From contig JAJDCD010000023.1 in the NCBI GenBank assembly GCA_029261035.1, positions 1-64,000 of the forward strand: 64,000 bases of DNA, written 5' to 3'. Made by a program: the position numbers and the translations under genes. Under the pieces are notes generated by a model. That model saw only the letters and a program-made list of their open reading frames with translations. It did not search any database and had not been told where the DNA came from. Source of the DNA: Candidatus Omnitrophota bacterium (GTDB taxonomy: Bacteria > Omnitrophota > Omnitrophia > Omnitrophales > JACROU01). Shown one piece after another: positions 50,223 to 58,380 of the stretch (the first letter of the stretch is position 1; every line of letters begins with the position of its first letter).

Positions 50223-50737
50223 CTGCCCCACAAAAAGAAAATATTCAAAAAATTGAACACTCTAACTTGTTTACTCCTGGTTTTTTTAGCTCAAAGGTAT
50301 CTGAGGTTGTGGGTTGGGCAAGAAAGAATTCGATCTTTCAGTTTCCAATGGTAACGGCTTGTTGTGGAATGGAATACATGTCTGTTGCTTGTTCTCATTA
50401 TGATATCGATCGTTTTGGAGCGGGTTTTCCTCGTTTTAGTCCGCGTCAATCCGATGTTCTCTTTGTGGTTGGAACCATTAGTCATAAGATGGCGCCTGTG
50501 ATGAAACGTATTTATGAACAGATGACAGAACCTAAGTGGGTTGTTGCCTTTGGCGTGTGTACTTGTACCGGGGGTTTTTATGATAATTATGCAACGGTTC
50601 AGGGGATCGATACGATTATTCCTGTCGATGTGTATATCCCTGGATGTCCTCCAAGACCAGAGACTGTGATTGATGGACTTATTAAACTTCAAGAAAAAAT
50701 TGAACACTCTGGTTTCGAATCCAGACCTGGAAAGTAA
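50213..50737 (+). CDS. nuoB: NADH-quinone oxidoreductase subunit B
   Basis: A 174-residue peripheral subunit that holds cluster N2, the last Fe-S centre before quinone. Its cysteines are visible: the tandem pair in TACCGMEY near residue 50, VCTCTGG near 117 and PGCPPRPE near 146. The C-terminal end is short relative to E. coli NuoB. The ATG lies within the last codons of nuoA and nuoC follows 8 bases after the stop, consistent with a compact A-B-C-D segment. Confidence 0.97.
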   Translation: MELTAPQKENIQKIEHSNLFTPGFFSSKVSEVVGWARKNSIFQFPMVTACCGMEYMSVACSHYDIDRFGAGFPRFSPRQSDVLFVVGTISHKMAPVMKRIYEQMTEPKWVVAFGVCTCTGGFYDNYATVQGIDTIIPVDVYIPGCPPRPETVIDGLIKLQEKIEHSGFESRPGK

Positions 50738-50745
50738 TCTAAAAA

Positions 50746-51228
50746 ATGACTGATTTAATAGAAGTAATTCAAAATAAATTCCCAGATTTAGTCGAGTCTT
50801 CTCATAGCCAATGTGGCGACCAGACCGTTGTGCTCAAAAAAGAAGGTCTTTTAACGGTAATGAAGTACGTTCAACATGAGCCTTCTCTTCATTTCAATAT
50901 GTTGATGGATCTTACGGCTGTAGATTACTGGGCTCAACTTAGAAAACCTCGCTTTGATGTGGTTTATCATTTGTATTCAACAACAAAAAATCATCGATTG
51001 CGTATTAAAGTTCAAGTAAGTGAAAAAGAGTGTGAAGTAGATTCGTTAACTTCTTTTTGGCCATCCGCGAATTGGTTTGAAAGAGAAGTGTGGGATATGT
51101 TTGGCGTTAAATTTAAGGGCCATCCAAATATGAAACGTATTTTGATGTACGAAGAGTTTAAAGGGCATCCGTTGAGAAAAGATTATATGTATAACAAAAG
51201 ACAACCTCTTGTGGGGCCTGTGAATTAA
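50746..51228 (+). CDS. nuoC: NADH-quinone oxidoreductase subunit C
   Basis: A 160-residue, 30-kDa-type subunit of the complex I peripheral arm. Diagnostic sequence near the end is ANWFEREVWDMFGVKFKGHPNMKRILM and the G-HPLRKDY motif, which packs against NuoD and NuoB. It is separate from nuoD, unlike the NuoCD fusion of E. coli. The last ten residues are short and polar. The gap to nuoD is 35 bases with AAAGGAAAAA before the next ATG. Confidence 0.96.
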   Translation: MTDLIEVIQNKFPDLVESSHSQCGDQTVVLKKEGLLTVMKYVQHEPSLHFNMLMDLTAVDYWAQLRKPRFDVVYHLYSTTKNHRLRIKVQVSEKECEVDSLTSFWPSANWFEREVWDMFGVKFKGHPNMKRILMYEEFKGHPLRKDYMYNKRQPLVGPVN

Positions 51229-51263
51229 GTACGGAAGTCTGATAGTTATAGAAAAAGGAAAAA

Positions 51264-52637
51264 ATGAGCGAATATTCAAAATTAGATGTAACTCAAGAAA
51301 CGATTGATGCTGAGACGGAAGGGATGACGATCAATATGGGTCCTGCCCATCCCGCTATGCATGGTGTTGTCCGTCTGATTATGAATTTAGATGGGGAACG
51401 CATCCGTAAAGTGGATGTTGAGATTGGTTATTTGCATCGAGCGTTTGAAAAGTCGGCAGAGCAAGCCGGTTATCTGCAGGTGATTCCTTATACGGATCGT
51501 TTAAATTATGTGTCTCCACTGATTAATAATTTTGGTTATGCGAGTGCCGTTGAAAAACTGATGGGCATTGAAACTACAGAACGTTGCCAATTTATTCGTG
51601 TGATCATGAGTGAAATTTCTCGTGTTTCGGATCATTTAACTTGTGTAGGAGCTTCAGCGATGGAGTTGGGAGCTTTTACGGCATTTCTGTATTTAATGAA
51701 AGCTAGAGAATATTTGTACGAGCTTGTTGAAGAAGTTACAGGGGCGCGCCTCACAATTTCTTATGTGCGCATCGGAGGGGTTAAGGCAGATTTTCCAGAA
51801 GGTTTTAAGGGAAGAGCGCTTAATGCGATTAAAGAAGTACGAAAAGTTTTAAAAGAAACAAATCAGCTGTTAACGCGTAATCGAATTTTTATGGATCGTT
51901 TAGAAGGAATAGGTCTGATCTCTCAGGAAGATGCGATTGCTCATGGAATTACAGGGCCGTTTCTTCGTTCGACAGGTTGTGATTTTGATTTAAGAAAAGC
52001 GAGTCCTTATTGGGTGTACGACCGTATTGATTTTGATGTCCCAGTTGGAAGTCGCGGAGATAACTATGACCGTTACTTAGTCCGTTTAGAAGAAATGGAA
52101 CAAAGTATGCGTATTATTGAAAAAGCATTCGCATTGATGAAAGAAGGAAGTATTCGCGTAGATGCTCAAGGAAAAGAAATTCCTGCATCTTTGATGGTGG
52201 ACGAAGCCAAGATGGGAAACACAAAAGGTTTCTGGCAGTTCGAACCTCAGGTGGACCCTACGCTAGAAGGAACCGCGAAAAAAAATCAGAAAGCTATTTA
52301 TCCGGATGTTGAAGATAAGAAAGAATTCATGTTGCCGGCGAAAGAAAATACATACGGCAATATTGAAGGGCTCATGAATCATTTTAAATTGATCATGATT
52401 GGTCATGGTACGAGTCCTCCTAAAGGGGAAGTTTATTTTCCTGTTGAGGGAGGGAACGGAGAGCTTGGTTTTTATGTTGTGAGCGATGGGACGGATCGTC
52501 CTTATCGAGTGCGAGTGCATCCTCCTTGCTTTCCTATTATGTCGGCTCTTCCTAAGATGTTGGAAGGGGACATGGTGGCGGATGTGATTGCGACGTTTGG
52601 TTCGGTGAATATGATTGCGGGGGAGTTGGATAGGTAG
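51264..52637 (+). CDS. nuoD: NADH-quinone oxidoreductase subunit D
   Basis: The 49-kDa quinone-site subunit, related to hydrogenase large subunits but lacking Ni ligands. NMGPAHPAMHGVVRL near residue 25 and RVRVHPPCFPIMSALPKML near 415 frame the quinone cavity. The closing GSVNMIAGELDR is nearly universal. At 457 residues it is about 50 longer than usual: an extra segment (about 305-355, rich in Lys and Glu) lies between the KEGSIRVDA and NIEGLMNHFK motifs, where most family members have a short loop. The last 100 bases use G-rich codons before repeat copy F. Confidence 0.96.
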   Translation: MSEYSKLDVTQETIDAETEGMTINMGPAHPAMHGVVRLIMNLDGERIRKVDVEIGYLHRAFEKSAEQAGYLQVIPYTDRLNYVSPLINNFGYASAVEKLMGIETTERCQFIRVIMSEISRVSDHLTCVGASAMELGAFTAFLYLMKAREYLYELVEEVTGARLTISYVRIGGVKADFPEGFKGRALNAIKEVRKVLKETNQLLTRNRIFMDRLEGIGLISQEDAIAHGITGPFLRSTGCDFDLRKASPYWVYDRIDFDVPVGSRGDNYDRYLVRLEEMEQSMRIIEKAFALMKEGSIRVDAQGKEIPASLMVDEAKMGNTKGFWQFEPQVDPTLEGTAKKNQKAIYPDVEDKKEFMLPAKENTYGNIEGLMNHFKLIMIGHGTSPPKGEVYFPVEGGNGELGFYVVSDGTDRPYRVRVHPPCFPIMSALPKMLEGDMVADVIATFGSVNMIAGELDR

Positions 52638-52661
52638 ATGTGGGGTTTGAAAGTTGCGTCG

Positions 52662-52800
52662 TCGGAATTATATTTCCCCGGCGCTCAGACAGCACAAAAG
52701 TGACTGTCACCTGGGGTGACCGTCACTTTTGTGAACTCGCGGCGGGGAAATATAATTCCTCCTCCTAGAGAACCAAACGTCTCGTTTTTTATTGGTTTAG
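52662..52800 (+). repeat. Three-hairpin repeat, truncated copy F
   Basis: Hairpin 1 has a perfect 16-bp stem (GGAATTATATTTCCCC, 52664-52679, with 52744-52759) around conserved GGCGCTCAGACAG and GAACTCGCGGCG. Its apical stem is CACAAAAGTGAC...GTCACTTTTGTG, built on the GTGACTGTCAC palindrome. A weak hairpin 2 (AACCAA...TTGGTT, 52771-52797) follows. Hairpin 3 and the CAGGGATAA box are absent. It lies between nuoD and nuoE, inside the operon. Confidence 0.8.
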
Positions 52801-52837
52801 GGCGAGGTGCTTCGCGCAATATGTTTTGCTAATAGCT

Positions 52838-52917
52838 AGTGACTGTCACTTTTGCTTAGTTGAAAATAGTGGAAGAGATTGGCGGTGACAGTCACTGAAG
52901 TGACAGTCACCTAAAAA
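52838..52917. repeat. Two-palindrome module upstream of nuoE
   Basis: AGTGACTGTCACT (52838-52851), about 35 unique bases, then GGTGACAGTCACTGAAGTGACAGTCACC (split here as GGTGACAGTCACT-GA-AGTGACAGTCACC, 52884-52911) and TAAAAAGCTATAG. The same order of parts occurs at 54744-54830 before nuoG. It lies directly before the nuoE ribosome site (AAAGGAA). Confidence 0.75.
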
Positions 52918-52937
52918 GCTATAGACAAAGGAATATA

Positions 52938-53402
52938 ATGGAAATACCTGAAGAGTTAAAGAAGAAGTGGGATGAGGCTGTGGCGCGGTATGAGGAGAAG
53001 AGGGCTGCTTTGCTTCCTGTGTTGAGATTAAGCCAAGATCATTTTGGGTATATTTCTGCAGAGGTGGAAGAGGCTGTTGCTCATTATATGGGGACGACAC
53101 CTGTTCATATTCGGGAAGTGGTTACTTTTTATGAGCTTTTTCATACGAAGCCTGTGGGTAAGAACAATATTCAATTCTGCCATACGCTTGCTTGTAACTT
53201 GAATGGTTGTGAGCCGTTGATTAAACAGCTGAAAGAAAAGATTGGAATTAAAGAAGGGGAGACCTCTTCCGATGGGAAGTATTCTTTTTCTAGAGCAGAG
53301 TGTTTAGGGGCTTGTGAGATGGCTCCAATGATGAAAATCAACAAAGACATTTATGGTCCGTTGGATAAAGATAAACTAAACGAGATTATTGAGAACCTCT
53401 AA
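52938..53402 (+). CDS. nuoE: NADH-quinone oxidoreductase subunit E
   Basis: The 24-kDa thioredoxin-like subunit holding a [2Fe-2S] cluster. Its 154 residues include helices at the start (EELKKKWDEAVARYEEKRAA), then the family PVLRLSQDHFGYIS near 30. Cluster cysteines are in FCHTLAC near 75-80 and CLGACEMAPM near 115. AAAGGAA before the ATG supports the start. It is separated from nuoD by a 300-bp repeat cluster, so it may have separate control. The first 60 bases use G-rich codons. Confidence 0.95.
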   Translation: MEIPEELKKKWDEAVARYEEKRAALLPVLRLSQDHFGYISAEVEEAVAHYMGTTPVHIREVVTFYELFHTKPVGKNNIQFCHTLACNLNGCEPLIKQLKEKIGIKEGETSSDGKYSFSRAECLGACEMAPMMKINKDIYGPLDKDKLNEIIENL

Positions 53403-53411
53403 GTTTTAATG

Positions 53412-53437
53412 GGGGACTGTCCCTTCGGGACTGTCCC
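53412..53437. repeat. GGGACTGTCCC double palindrome between nuoE and nuoF
   Basis: GGGACTGTCCC-TTC-GGGACTGTCCC starts 10 bases after the nuoE stop. It is the same 5-1-5 design as the GTGACTGTCAC palindromes with two base pairs changed, and may act as a hairpin within the operon message. Confidence 0.65.
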
Positions 53438-53466
53438 AGACTAAGTCTAGAAGGCAACTATTAATT

Positions 53467-54744
53467 ATGACGGAAAAATTAATTACAAAATATTTAGAAC
53501 TTACGGATGCGAATAAAATAGATGTGTTTGAATCTAAGGACGGCTATAGCCGTATCCAAAAAGTCTTAAAAGAATTAAAGCCAGAAGAAGTGGTTGATGA
53601 AGTTAAAAAATCAAACCTTCGAGGGTTGGGTGGAGCTGGTTTCTCTACTGGGATGAAGTGGAGCTTTATTCCTAAGGATGGAAAGAAACCTGTTTATCTT
53701 GTTTGTAATTGTGATGAGGCTGAGCCGGGCACTTTTAAAGACAGACATATTGTTACATCGACACCTCATTTATTGTTAGAGGGGATGATGATTGCTGCTT
53801 TTGCTGTTAATGCACATAAAGCTTACATATTTATTCGGGGTGAGTACGAACGTCCGTACGAACGTCTGGCAAAAGCGGTTGAAGAAGCTTACGCAAAAGG
53901 GTATTTAGGAAAAAATATTTTTGGTAGTGGTTATGATTTGGACATTGTTGTGCATCAAGGTGCTGGCGCTTATATTTGCGGAGAAGAATCGGCATTACTT
54001 GAAGCTCTTGAAGGAAAAAAAGGTTGGCCCAGATTAAAACCTCCTTTCCCTGCCGTTGTTGGGTTGTTTGGCTGCCCTACGGTGATCAACAATGTTGAGA
54101 CTTTATCGTATTTGCCTTTAGTGATGCAAGGTGGGGCAGATTGGTTTTCGAAATTAGCCGGAGAAGAAAAGTCTGGAGGAACGCGTCTTTTTTGTGTGAG
54201 TGGACACGTCAATAAACCTGGAATTTATGAGCTCCCTGTTGATACAACGTTAAGATCTTTGATTTATGATCATGCCGGAGGAATCCGAGGGGGTAAGCAA
54301 TTAAAAGCAGTTGTCCCTGGGGGTATTTCTGCCCCGATATTAAGTGCTGAAGAAATTGATGTCAAAATGGATTTCGATTCTTTGAGAGCTGCTGGAACCA
54401 TGGCGGGATCTGGGGGTGTGATGGTGATGGATGAAGATACCAATATGGTAGAAGCGTTGATGGTTGCTTCTCGTTTTTTTGCTCACGAATCTTGCGGCCA
54501 GTGTTCTCCTTGTCGTGAAGGAAGTGCCTGGCTTTATAAAATTGTGAAACGTATTAATGAAGGTGAAGGCCGTGTTGAGGACTTAGATAGTATGTTGTCT
54601 ATTGCAGGTAATATTTCTGGAACGACTATTTGTGCGTTAGGGGATGCTGCAGCAATGCCTGTCACAAGTTATATTAAAAAATTTAGAAGTGATTTTGAAG
54701 ATTATATTAGTGACTGTCACTTGCCTGTGGAAACACAGAGCTAA
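53467..54744 (+). CDS. nuoF: NADH-quinone oxidoreductase subunit F
   Basis: The 51-kDa NADH- and FMN-binding subunit, 425 residues. GLGGAGFSTGMKWSFIP near 56-72 and CNCDEAEPGTFKDR near 80-95 form the FMN and NADH sites. GAGAYICGEESALLEALEG near 163-181 is the second glycine-rich region. Cluster N3 ligands are SCGQCSPCREG near 340-350 plus the Cys of TTICALGDAAAMP near 381. The final ten residues (beginning DCHL) are encoded by an AGTGACTGTCACT palindrome, so the repeat has become part of the coding sequence. It is one of two Fe-S flavin modules with nuoE and nuoG. Confidence 0.97.
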   Translation: MTEKLITKYLELTDANKIDVFESKDGYSRIQKVLKELKPEEVVDEVKKSNLRGLGGAGFSTGMKWSFIPKDGKKPVYLVCNCDEAEPGTFKDRHIVTSTPHLLLEGMMIAAFAVNAHKAYIFIRGEYERPYERLAKAVEEAYAKGYLGKNIFGSGYDLDIVVHQGAGAYICGEESALLEALEGKKGWPRLKPPFPAVVGLFGCPTVINNVETLSYLPLVMQGGADWFSKLAGEEKSGGTRLFCVSGHVNKPGIYELPVDTTLRSLIYDHAGGIRGGKQLKAVVPGGISAPILSAEEIDVKMDFDSLRAAGTMAGSGGVMVMDEDTNMVEALMVASRFFAHESCGQCSPCREGSAWLYKIVKRINEGEGRVEDLDSMLSIAGNISGTTICALGDAAAMPVTSYIKKFRSDFEDYISDCHLPVETQS

Positions 54745-54830
54745 GTGACTGTCACTATTAGGGCATAGAAAAAATTAGAGAAAGACGGTGACAGTCACTA
54801 AAGTGACAGTCACCTAAAAGCCAATAGCTA
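54709..54830. repeat. Palindrome cluster from nuoF 3' end to nuoG leader
   Basis: Contains AGTGACTGTCACT in the nuoF coding sequence (54709-54721), AGTGACTGTCACT overlapping just after the TAA stop (54744-54756), and GGTGACAGTCACT-AA-AGTGACAGTCACC (54787-54814) followed by TAAAAGCCAATAGCTATAGG. The last two parts repeat the module found before nuoE. They fill nearly all of the 103-bp gap to nuoG. Confidence 0.78.
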
Positions 54831-54847
54831 TAGGAGTTCGAAGAGTT

Positions 54848-56476
54848 ATGCCAAAAGTTACCATTGATGGTCATGAGATAGAGGTTTCTCAGGGAACAAC
54901 AATCATGCAAGCCACAAAACAGTTAGCAATTGAAGTGCCTTATTATTGTTGGCACCCAGGGCTTTCTGTTGCGGGAAATTGTCGTATGTGTCTTGTGGAT
55001 GTTGAAGGTCCTCCAAAGCCTCAAATTGCGTGTTACACCCAGGTTACTGAGGGAATGGTAGTCCATACGCAGTCTGAGAAGGCGAAGAAAGCACGTAAAG
55101 GAACTTTGGAGTTTTTGCTTTCGAATCATCCTTTGGATTGTCCCGTATGTGACCAAGCTGGAGAGTGTGACCTACAAAATTTTTATATGGATCACGGGCA
55201 ATATGATTCTCGATTTGATGAACAAAAACACAAAAAGAAAAAAGCTCAGCCCGTAGGGGAAAACGTGATGTTGGATCAAGAGCGCTGTGTTCTTTGTTCT
55301 CGCTGTGTTCGGTTTTGTGATGAAATTACAGGTACCGGAGAACTGGGTATTGTGAATCGAGGAAGTCATGAAGAGATTACCGTGTTTCCTGGCAAAGAGG
55401 TCAATAATGCTTACTCAGGTAATGTTGTTGATATTTGTCCTGTCGGGGCTTTAACGGATCGTGATTTTCGTTTTAAATGTCGTGTTTGGTATCTTTCCAG
55501 TCAAGACTCGGTATGTCCGGGGTGTTCTCAAGGTTGTAACATTCGTATTGATTCTAATTTATCTCGACCTCAGCATGGAGAGGGTGAGCGAGTGATGCGT
55601 TTAAAGCCAAGAGAAAACTTGAACGTGAATGATTACTGGATGTGTGACGAGGGTCGTTATAACTATAATTTTATTGATCGTAATCGTATTCAAACAGCTT
55701 CTCGAGTTAAAGAAGGGGTTGTTGAAGAAATTTTATTTGAGGATGCAGTTGATTCTTTGGCAAGTGTTTTAGGAGATGCAGTTAGAGAGCAGAGACATGG
55801 ACGTATCGGGGTTCTTGTTTCAACGCAGTTGACCAACGAAGATCTTTTCTTTGTTAAAAAGTTCTTCAAAACTAATCTGGGGATGGATGCAGTAGAATCT
55901 CGTTTTTCATTTCCTGAAGGAAGTAGTGATGACTTTTTGATTAAAGCAGATAAAAGCCCAAATACAGCAGGGGCACAAGCTTTAGAAGTAATTGCTTCTG
56001 GAACGTATCAATCTGGGGAAGATCTAATTGATAAAACGATTGCAGGAGAGTTTGATGTTTTAATTTCTTTCGGAGTCGATATTGATGGGTTGCTAGGAAA
56101 AGAAAAATTAGATGCGATTCTTGAGAAAGTAACATTACTTGCTTATGTTGGCAGTAATCACAATGAAACATCTAAAAAAGCACAGTTGGTTATTCCGAGT
56201 ACGGTTTATGCAGAAAAAGATGGAACCTTTACCAATGTTCATGGAAGGGTTCAGCGTATTTGGCCTGCATTTCCTCCTTTAGGACAAGCTAGACCCGAAT
56301 GGCAGATTATTTGTGACCTTTCAGAAAAGACAGGTTTCTCTGTGTCTGCAGATGATGCGGAATCTATTTTTAGTGAAATCACACAAACAGTTTCTTCTTT
56401 TCAAGGGTTGAGTTATGAAAAACTAGGAAAAGAAGGAAGTCTATTGAGCACAGTTAAAGAAACTGTAGAGAAATAG
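54848..56476 (+). CDS. nuoG: NADH-quinone oxidoreductase subunit G, short form
   Basis: The Fe-S-rich 75-kDa-type subunit at 542 residues, well short of the roughly 900 of E. coli. An N-terminal [2Fe-2S] domain has PYYCWHPGLSVAGNCRMC near 35-52 and a later Cys near 67. The His-ligated cluster has C-P-x-C-D-x-A-G-E-C near 100-110. Two [4Fe-4S] motifs, ERCVLCSRCVRFC and VDICPVGAL, lie between 145 and 205. A molybdopterin-oxidoreductase-like segment follows (VCPGCSQGCNI near 222), but the rest of that domain is truncated, as in several phyla with compact NuoG. GGAG before the ATG is the ribosome site. nuoH follows 12 bases after. Confidence 0.95.
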   Translation: MPKVTIDGHEIEVSQGTTIMQATKQLAIEVPYYCWHPGLSVAGNCRMCLVDVEGPPKPQIACYTQVTEGMVVHTQSEKAKKARKGTLEFLLSNHPLDCPVCDQAGECDLQNFYMDHGQYDSRFDEQKHKKKKAQPVGENVMLDQERCVLCSRCVRFCDEITGTGELGIVNRGSHEEITVFPGKEVNNAYSGNVVDICPVGALTDRDFRFKCRVWYLSSQDSVCPGCSQGCNIRIDSNLSRPQHGEGERVMRLKPRENLNVNDYWMCDEGRYNYNFIDRNRIQTASRVKEGVVEEILFEDAVDSLASVLGDAVREQRHGRIGVLVSTQLTNEDLFFVKKFFKTNLGMDAVESRFSFPEGSSDDFLIKADKSPNTAGAQALEVIASGTYQSGEDLIDKTIAGEFDVLISFGVDIDGLLGKEKLDAILEKVTLLAYVGSNHNETSKKAQLVIPSTVYAEKDGTFTNVHGRVQRIWPAFPPLGQARPEWQIICDLSEKTGFSVSADDAESIFSEITQTVSSFQGLSYEKLGKEGSLLSTVKETVEK

Positions 56477-56488
56477 TTAGAGGAACGT

Positions 56489-57580
56489 ATGAGTGTCGTA
56501 TTTATCCAATCAACATTACAACTTGTAGCCGTCTTCGCTTTTTTTATGGGAGTTCTGTCTTTGGCAGGGCTTCTAACTTGGGTTGAGAGAAAGCAAAGTG
56601 CCGTTATGCAAGATCGTATTGGAGCTAACCGAGCGGAGATTTTTGGATTTCGTTTTTTTGGTTTATTTCATATTATTGCAGATGCGATTAAGATGTTAAC
56701 CAAAGAGAGCTTTATTCCCGCAAAAGCAGATAAGTTTTTATATCAGCTTGCACCCATTATTTCTGTTTTTTTTGCCTTGATTACTTTTGCAGCGATTCCT
56801 TTCGGCAATGATCTGAAATTTGGAGAGTATGTCGTTCCTCTTCAAGGGCTTGATTTCAATGTGGGTCTTCTCTTTATTTTTGCGATGTTATCTATCGCGG
56901 TCTATGGAGTTATATTGGCCGGCTTTTCTTCGCAAAGTAACTTTTCTTTTTTAGGAGGTTTACGAGCAACCTCTCAGTTACTTGCTTACGAAATGGCCAT
57001 GGGAATTTCGATTATAGGCTTGGTTATGTGTTATGGATCTTTGAATTTAAATGAATTGGTTCATTCCCAGGGGGATTATTTGTGGGGTTGGTTACCAAAG
57101 TGGGGATTTTTTTTACAGCCTTTAGGCTTTATTATTTTTCTTATTGCAGGGATTGCAGAAAGTAAGCGAGTTCCTTTTGATATTCCAGAAGGAGAGTCTG
57201 AAATTGTAGGGTACTTTGTGGAATACAGTGGAATGCGATTCGGCTTATTTTTCTTAACAGATTTCTTGGAAACAATTTTAATTTCTTGTTTGGCGGCAGT
57301 TCTTTTTTTTGGCGGCTGGCAGGTTCCAGGGCTTTTTGAGGACGGTTTTCATTTTTGGAATGGGGTTGTCTGGAATTTACCTTCATTTGTAGTTACAATC
57401 ATTGGTGTTTTTGCTTTTATTTTTAAAATTGCTTTCTTTTGTTGGTTTTTAATGACGATTCGTTGGACATTGCCTCGATTCCGTTATGATCAATTGATGC
57501 ATTTGGGATGGAAAATTCTATTTCCACTCTCTATTGCAAATATTCTTATTACAGGAACCGTCATTCTTTTATTAAGCTAA
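56489..57580 (+). CDS. nuoH: NADH-quinone oxidoreductase subunit H
   Basis: The membrane subunit next to the quinone site, 363 residues with about eight to nine helices. Key loops are present: LTWVERKQSAVMQDRIGANRA near 28-48, LLAYEMAMGIS near 165, and AESKRVPFDIPEGESEIVGYFVEYSGMRFG near 226-255, the acidic loop that forms the quinone channel. RWTLPRFRYDQLMHLGWK near the end is also diagnostic. AGAGGAA lies 8 bases before ATG. It couples the peripheral and membrane arms. Confidence 0.97.
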   Translation: MSVVFIQSTLQLVAVFAFFMGVLSLAGLLTWVERKQSAVMQDRIGANRAEIFGFRFFGLFHIIADAIKMLTKESFIPAKADKFLYQLAPIISVFFALITFAAIPFGNDLKFGEYVVPLQGLDFNVGLLFIFAMLSIAVYGVILAGFSSQSNFSFLGGLRATSQLLAYEMAMGISIIGLVMCYGSLNLNELVHSQGDYLWGWLPKWGFFLQPLGFIIFLIAGIAESKRVPFDIPEGESEIVGYFVEYSGMRFGLFFLTDFLETILISCLAAVLFFGGWQVPGLFEDGFHFWNGVVWNLPSFVVTIIGVFAFIFKIAFFCWFLMTIRWTLPRFRYDQLMHLGWKILFPLSIANILITGTVILLLS

Positions 57581-57617
57581 ATTAGCGCTAAAGAGAAAGT
57601 GTTAGACAGAGGACGTT

Positions 57618-58178
57618 ATGGCAACAATACAAGTTGAACGAAAAAAAATGAATTTGTTGGAGCGGATATATCTTCCGGAAATTATCCGAGGGTTTAGGAT
57701 TACAACATTTCACTTCTTTAGGAATCTTTTATTTCATCTGTTTCGAGCATTTGGATTTAAAAATTTCAAAGGTGCAGTTACGTTCCAATATCCAGAAGAA
57801 CAAAGGCCTTTGTCTGACCGTTTAAGAACGCGTCATCGTCTCATGCAAAGGGAAGATGGGTCTCCTCGTTGTGTGGCTTGTATGATGTGCGAAACCGTAT
57901 GTCCTGCTAAGTGTATCTACATTGAAGCTGCAGAACATCCAGATCCGAACATTGAAAAGATTCCTGCGAGTTTTGATATTGATTTAGGAAAATGTGTGTA
58001 TTGTGGTTTTTGTGTTGAAGCTTGTCCTGAAGATGCGATTCGTATGGATACTAAAATTTTAGATATCGCGTCATTAACGAGAGGCGGACTTTATTACACA
58101 ATGGAAGAACTTCTCCACCCAGAACAGCATGGCGCTAAAATAGAAGAAGCACGTAATAAGGTTCTCCCACCAAAGTAG
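57618..58178 (+). CDS. nuoI: NADH-quinone oxidoreductase subunit I
   Basis: The 23-kDa ferredoxin-like subunit carrying clusters N6a and N6b. Over 186 residues an N-terminal amphipathic helix segment (LLERIYLPEIIRGFRITTFHFFRN) is followed by two motifs, CVACMMCETVCPAKCI near 93-108 and CVYCGFCVEACPEDAI near 132-147. It is the last gene of the plus-strand half of the complex; nuoN on the other strand ends 202 bases downstream. The gap contains a TGTCATT repeat. Confidence 0.96.
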   Translation: MATIQVERKKMNLLERIYLPEIIRGFRITTFHFFRNLLFHLFRAFGFKNFKGAVTFQYPEEQRPLSDRLRTRHRLMQREDGSPRCVACMMCETVCPAKCIYIEAAEHPDPNIEKIPASFDIDLGKCVYCGFCVEACPEDAIRMDTKILDIASLTRGGLYYTMEELLHPEQHGAKIEEARNKVLPPK

Positions 58179-58220
58179 CCATCAATTGTTAGCTAAAAAC
58201 AAAACTATTATTCCAATAAA

Positions 58221-58348
58221 TGTCATTGCGAAGCATAGACTAAAGAGTTGAAGCAATCTCGGATAAAAAGATTTCTTTTGCTTGAGATTGCCGCGGCTCA
58301 TTTGCTTGCACCTCCTGCCCAACAAGATGGCGGACAGGCGTAATGACA
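58221..58348. repeat. TGTCATT...AATGACA repeat between the converging nuo halves
   Basis: TGTCATTGCGAAGC and GGCGTAATGACA ends enclose GAAGCAATCTCGG...GAGATTGCCGCGG internal arms. It is the longest member of the TGTCAT-ended family here and sits exactly where nuoA-I and nuoJ-N converge. Bidirectional termination or a rearrangement scar are both possible. Confidence 0.7.
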
Positions 58349-58380
58349 GGCTTTTAACGTATTTGCTGATATCTATTAGC

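Noticed and set aside
54848-56476. NuoG as a frameshifted pseudogene because of its length
   Set aside because: All cluster motifs are intact, no further NuoG sequence appears in other frames before nuoH, and short NuoG forms are known.
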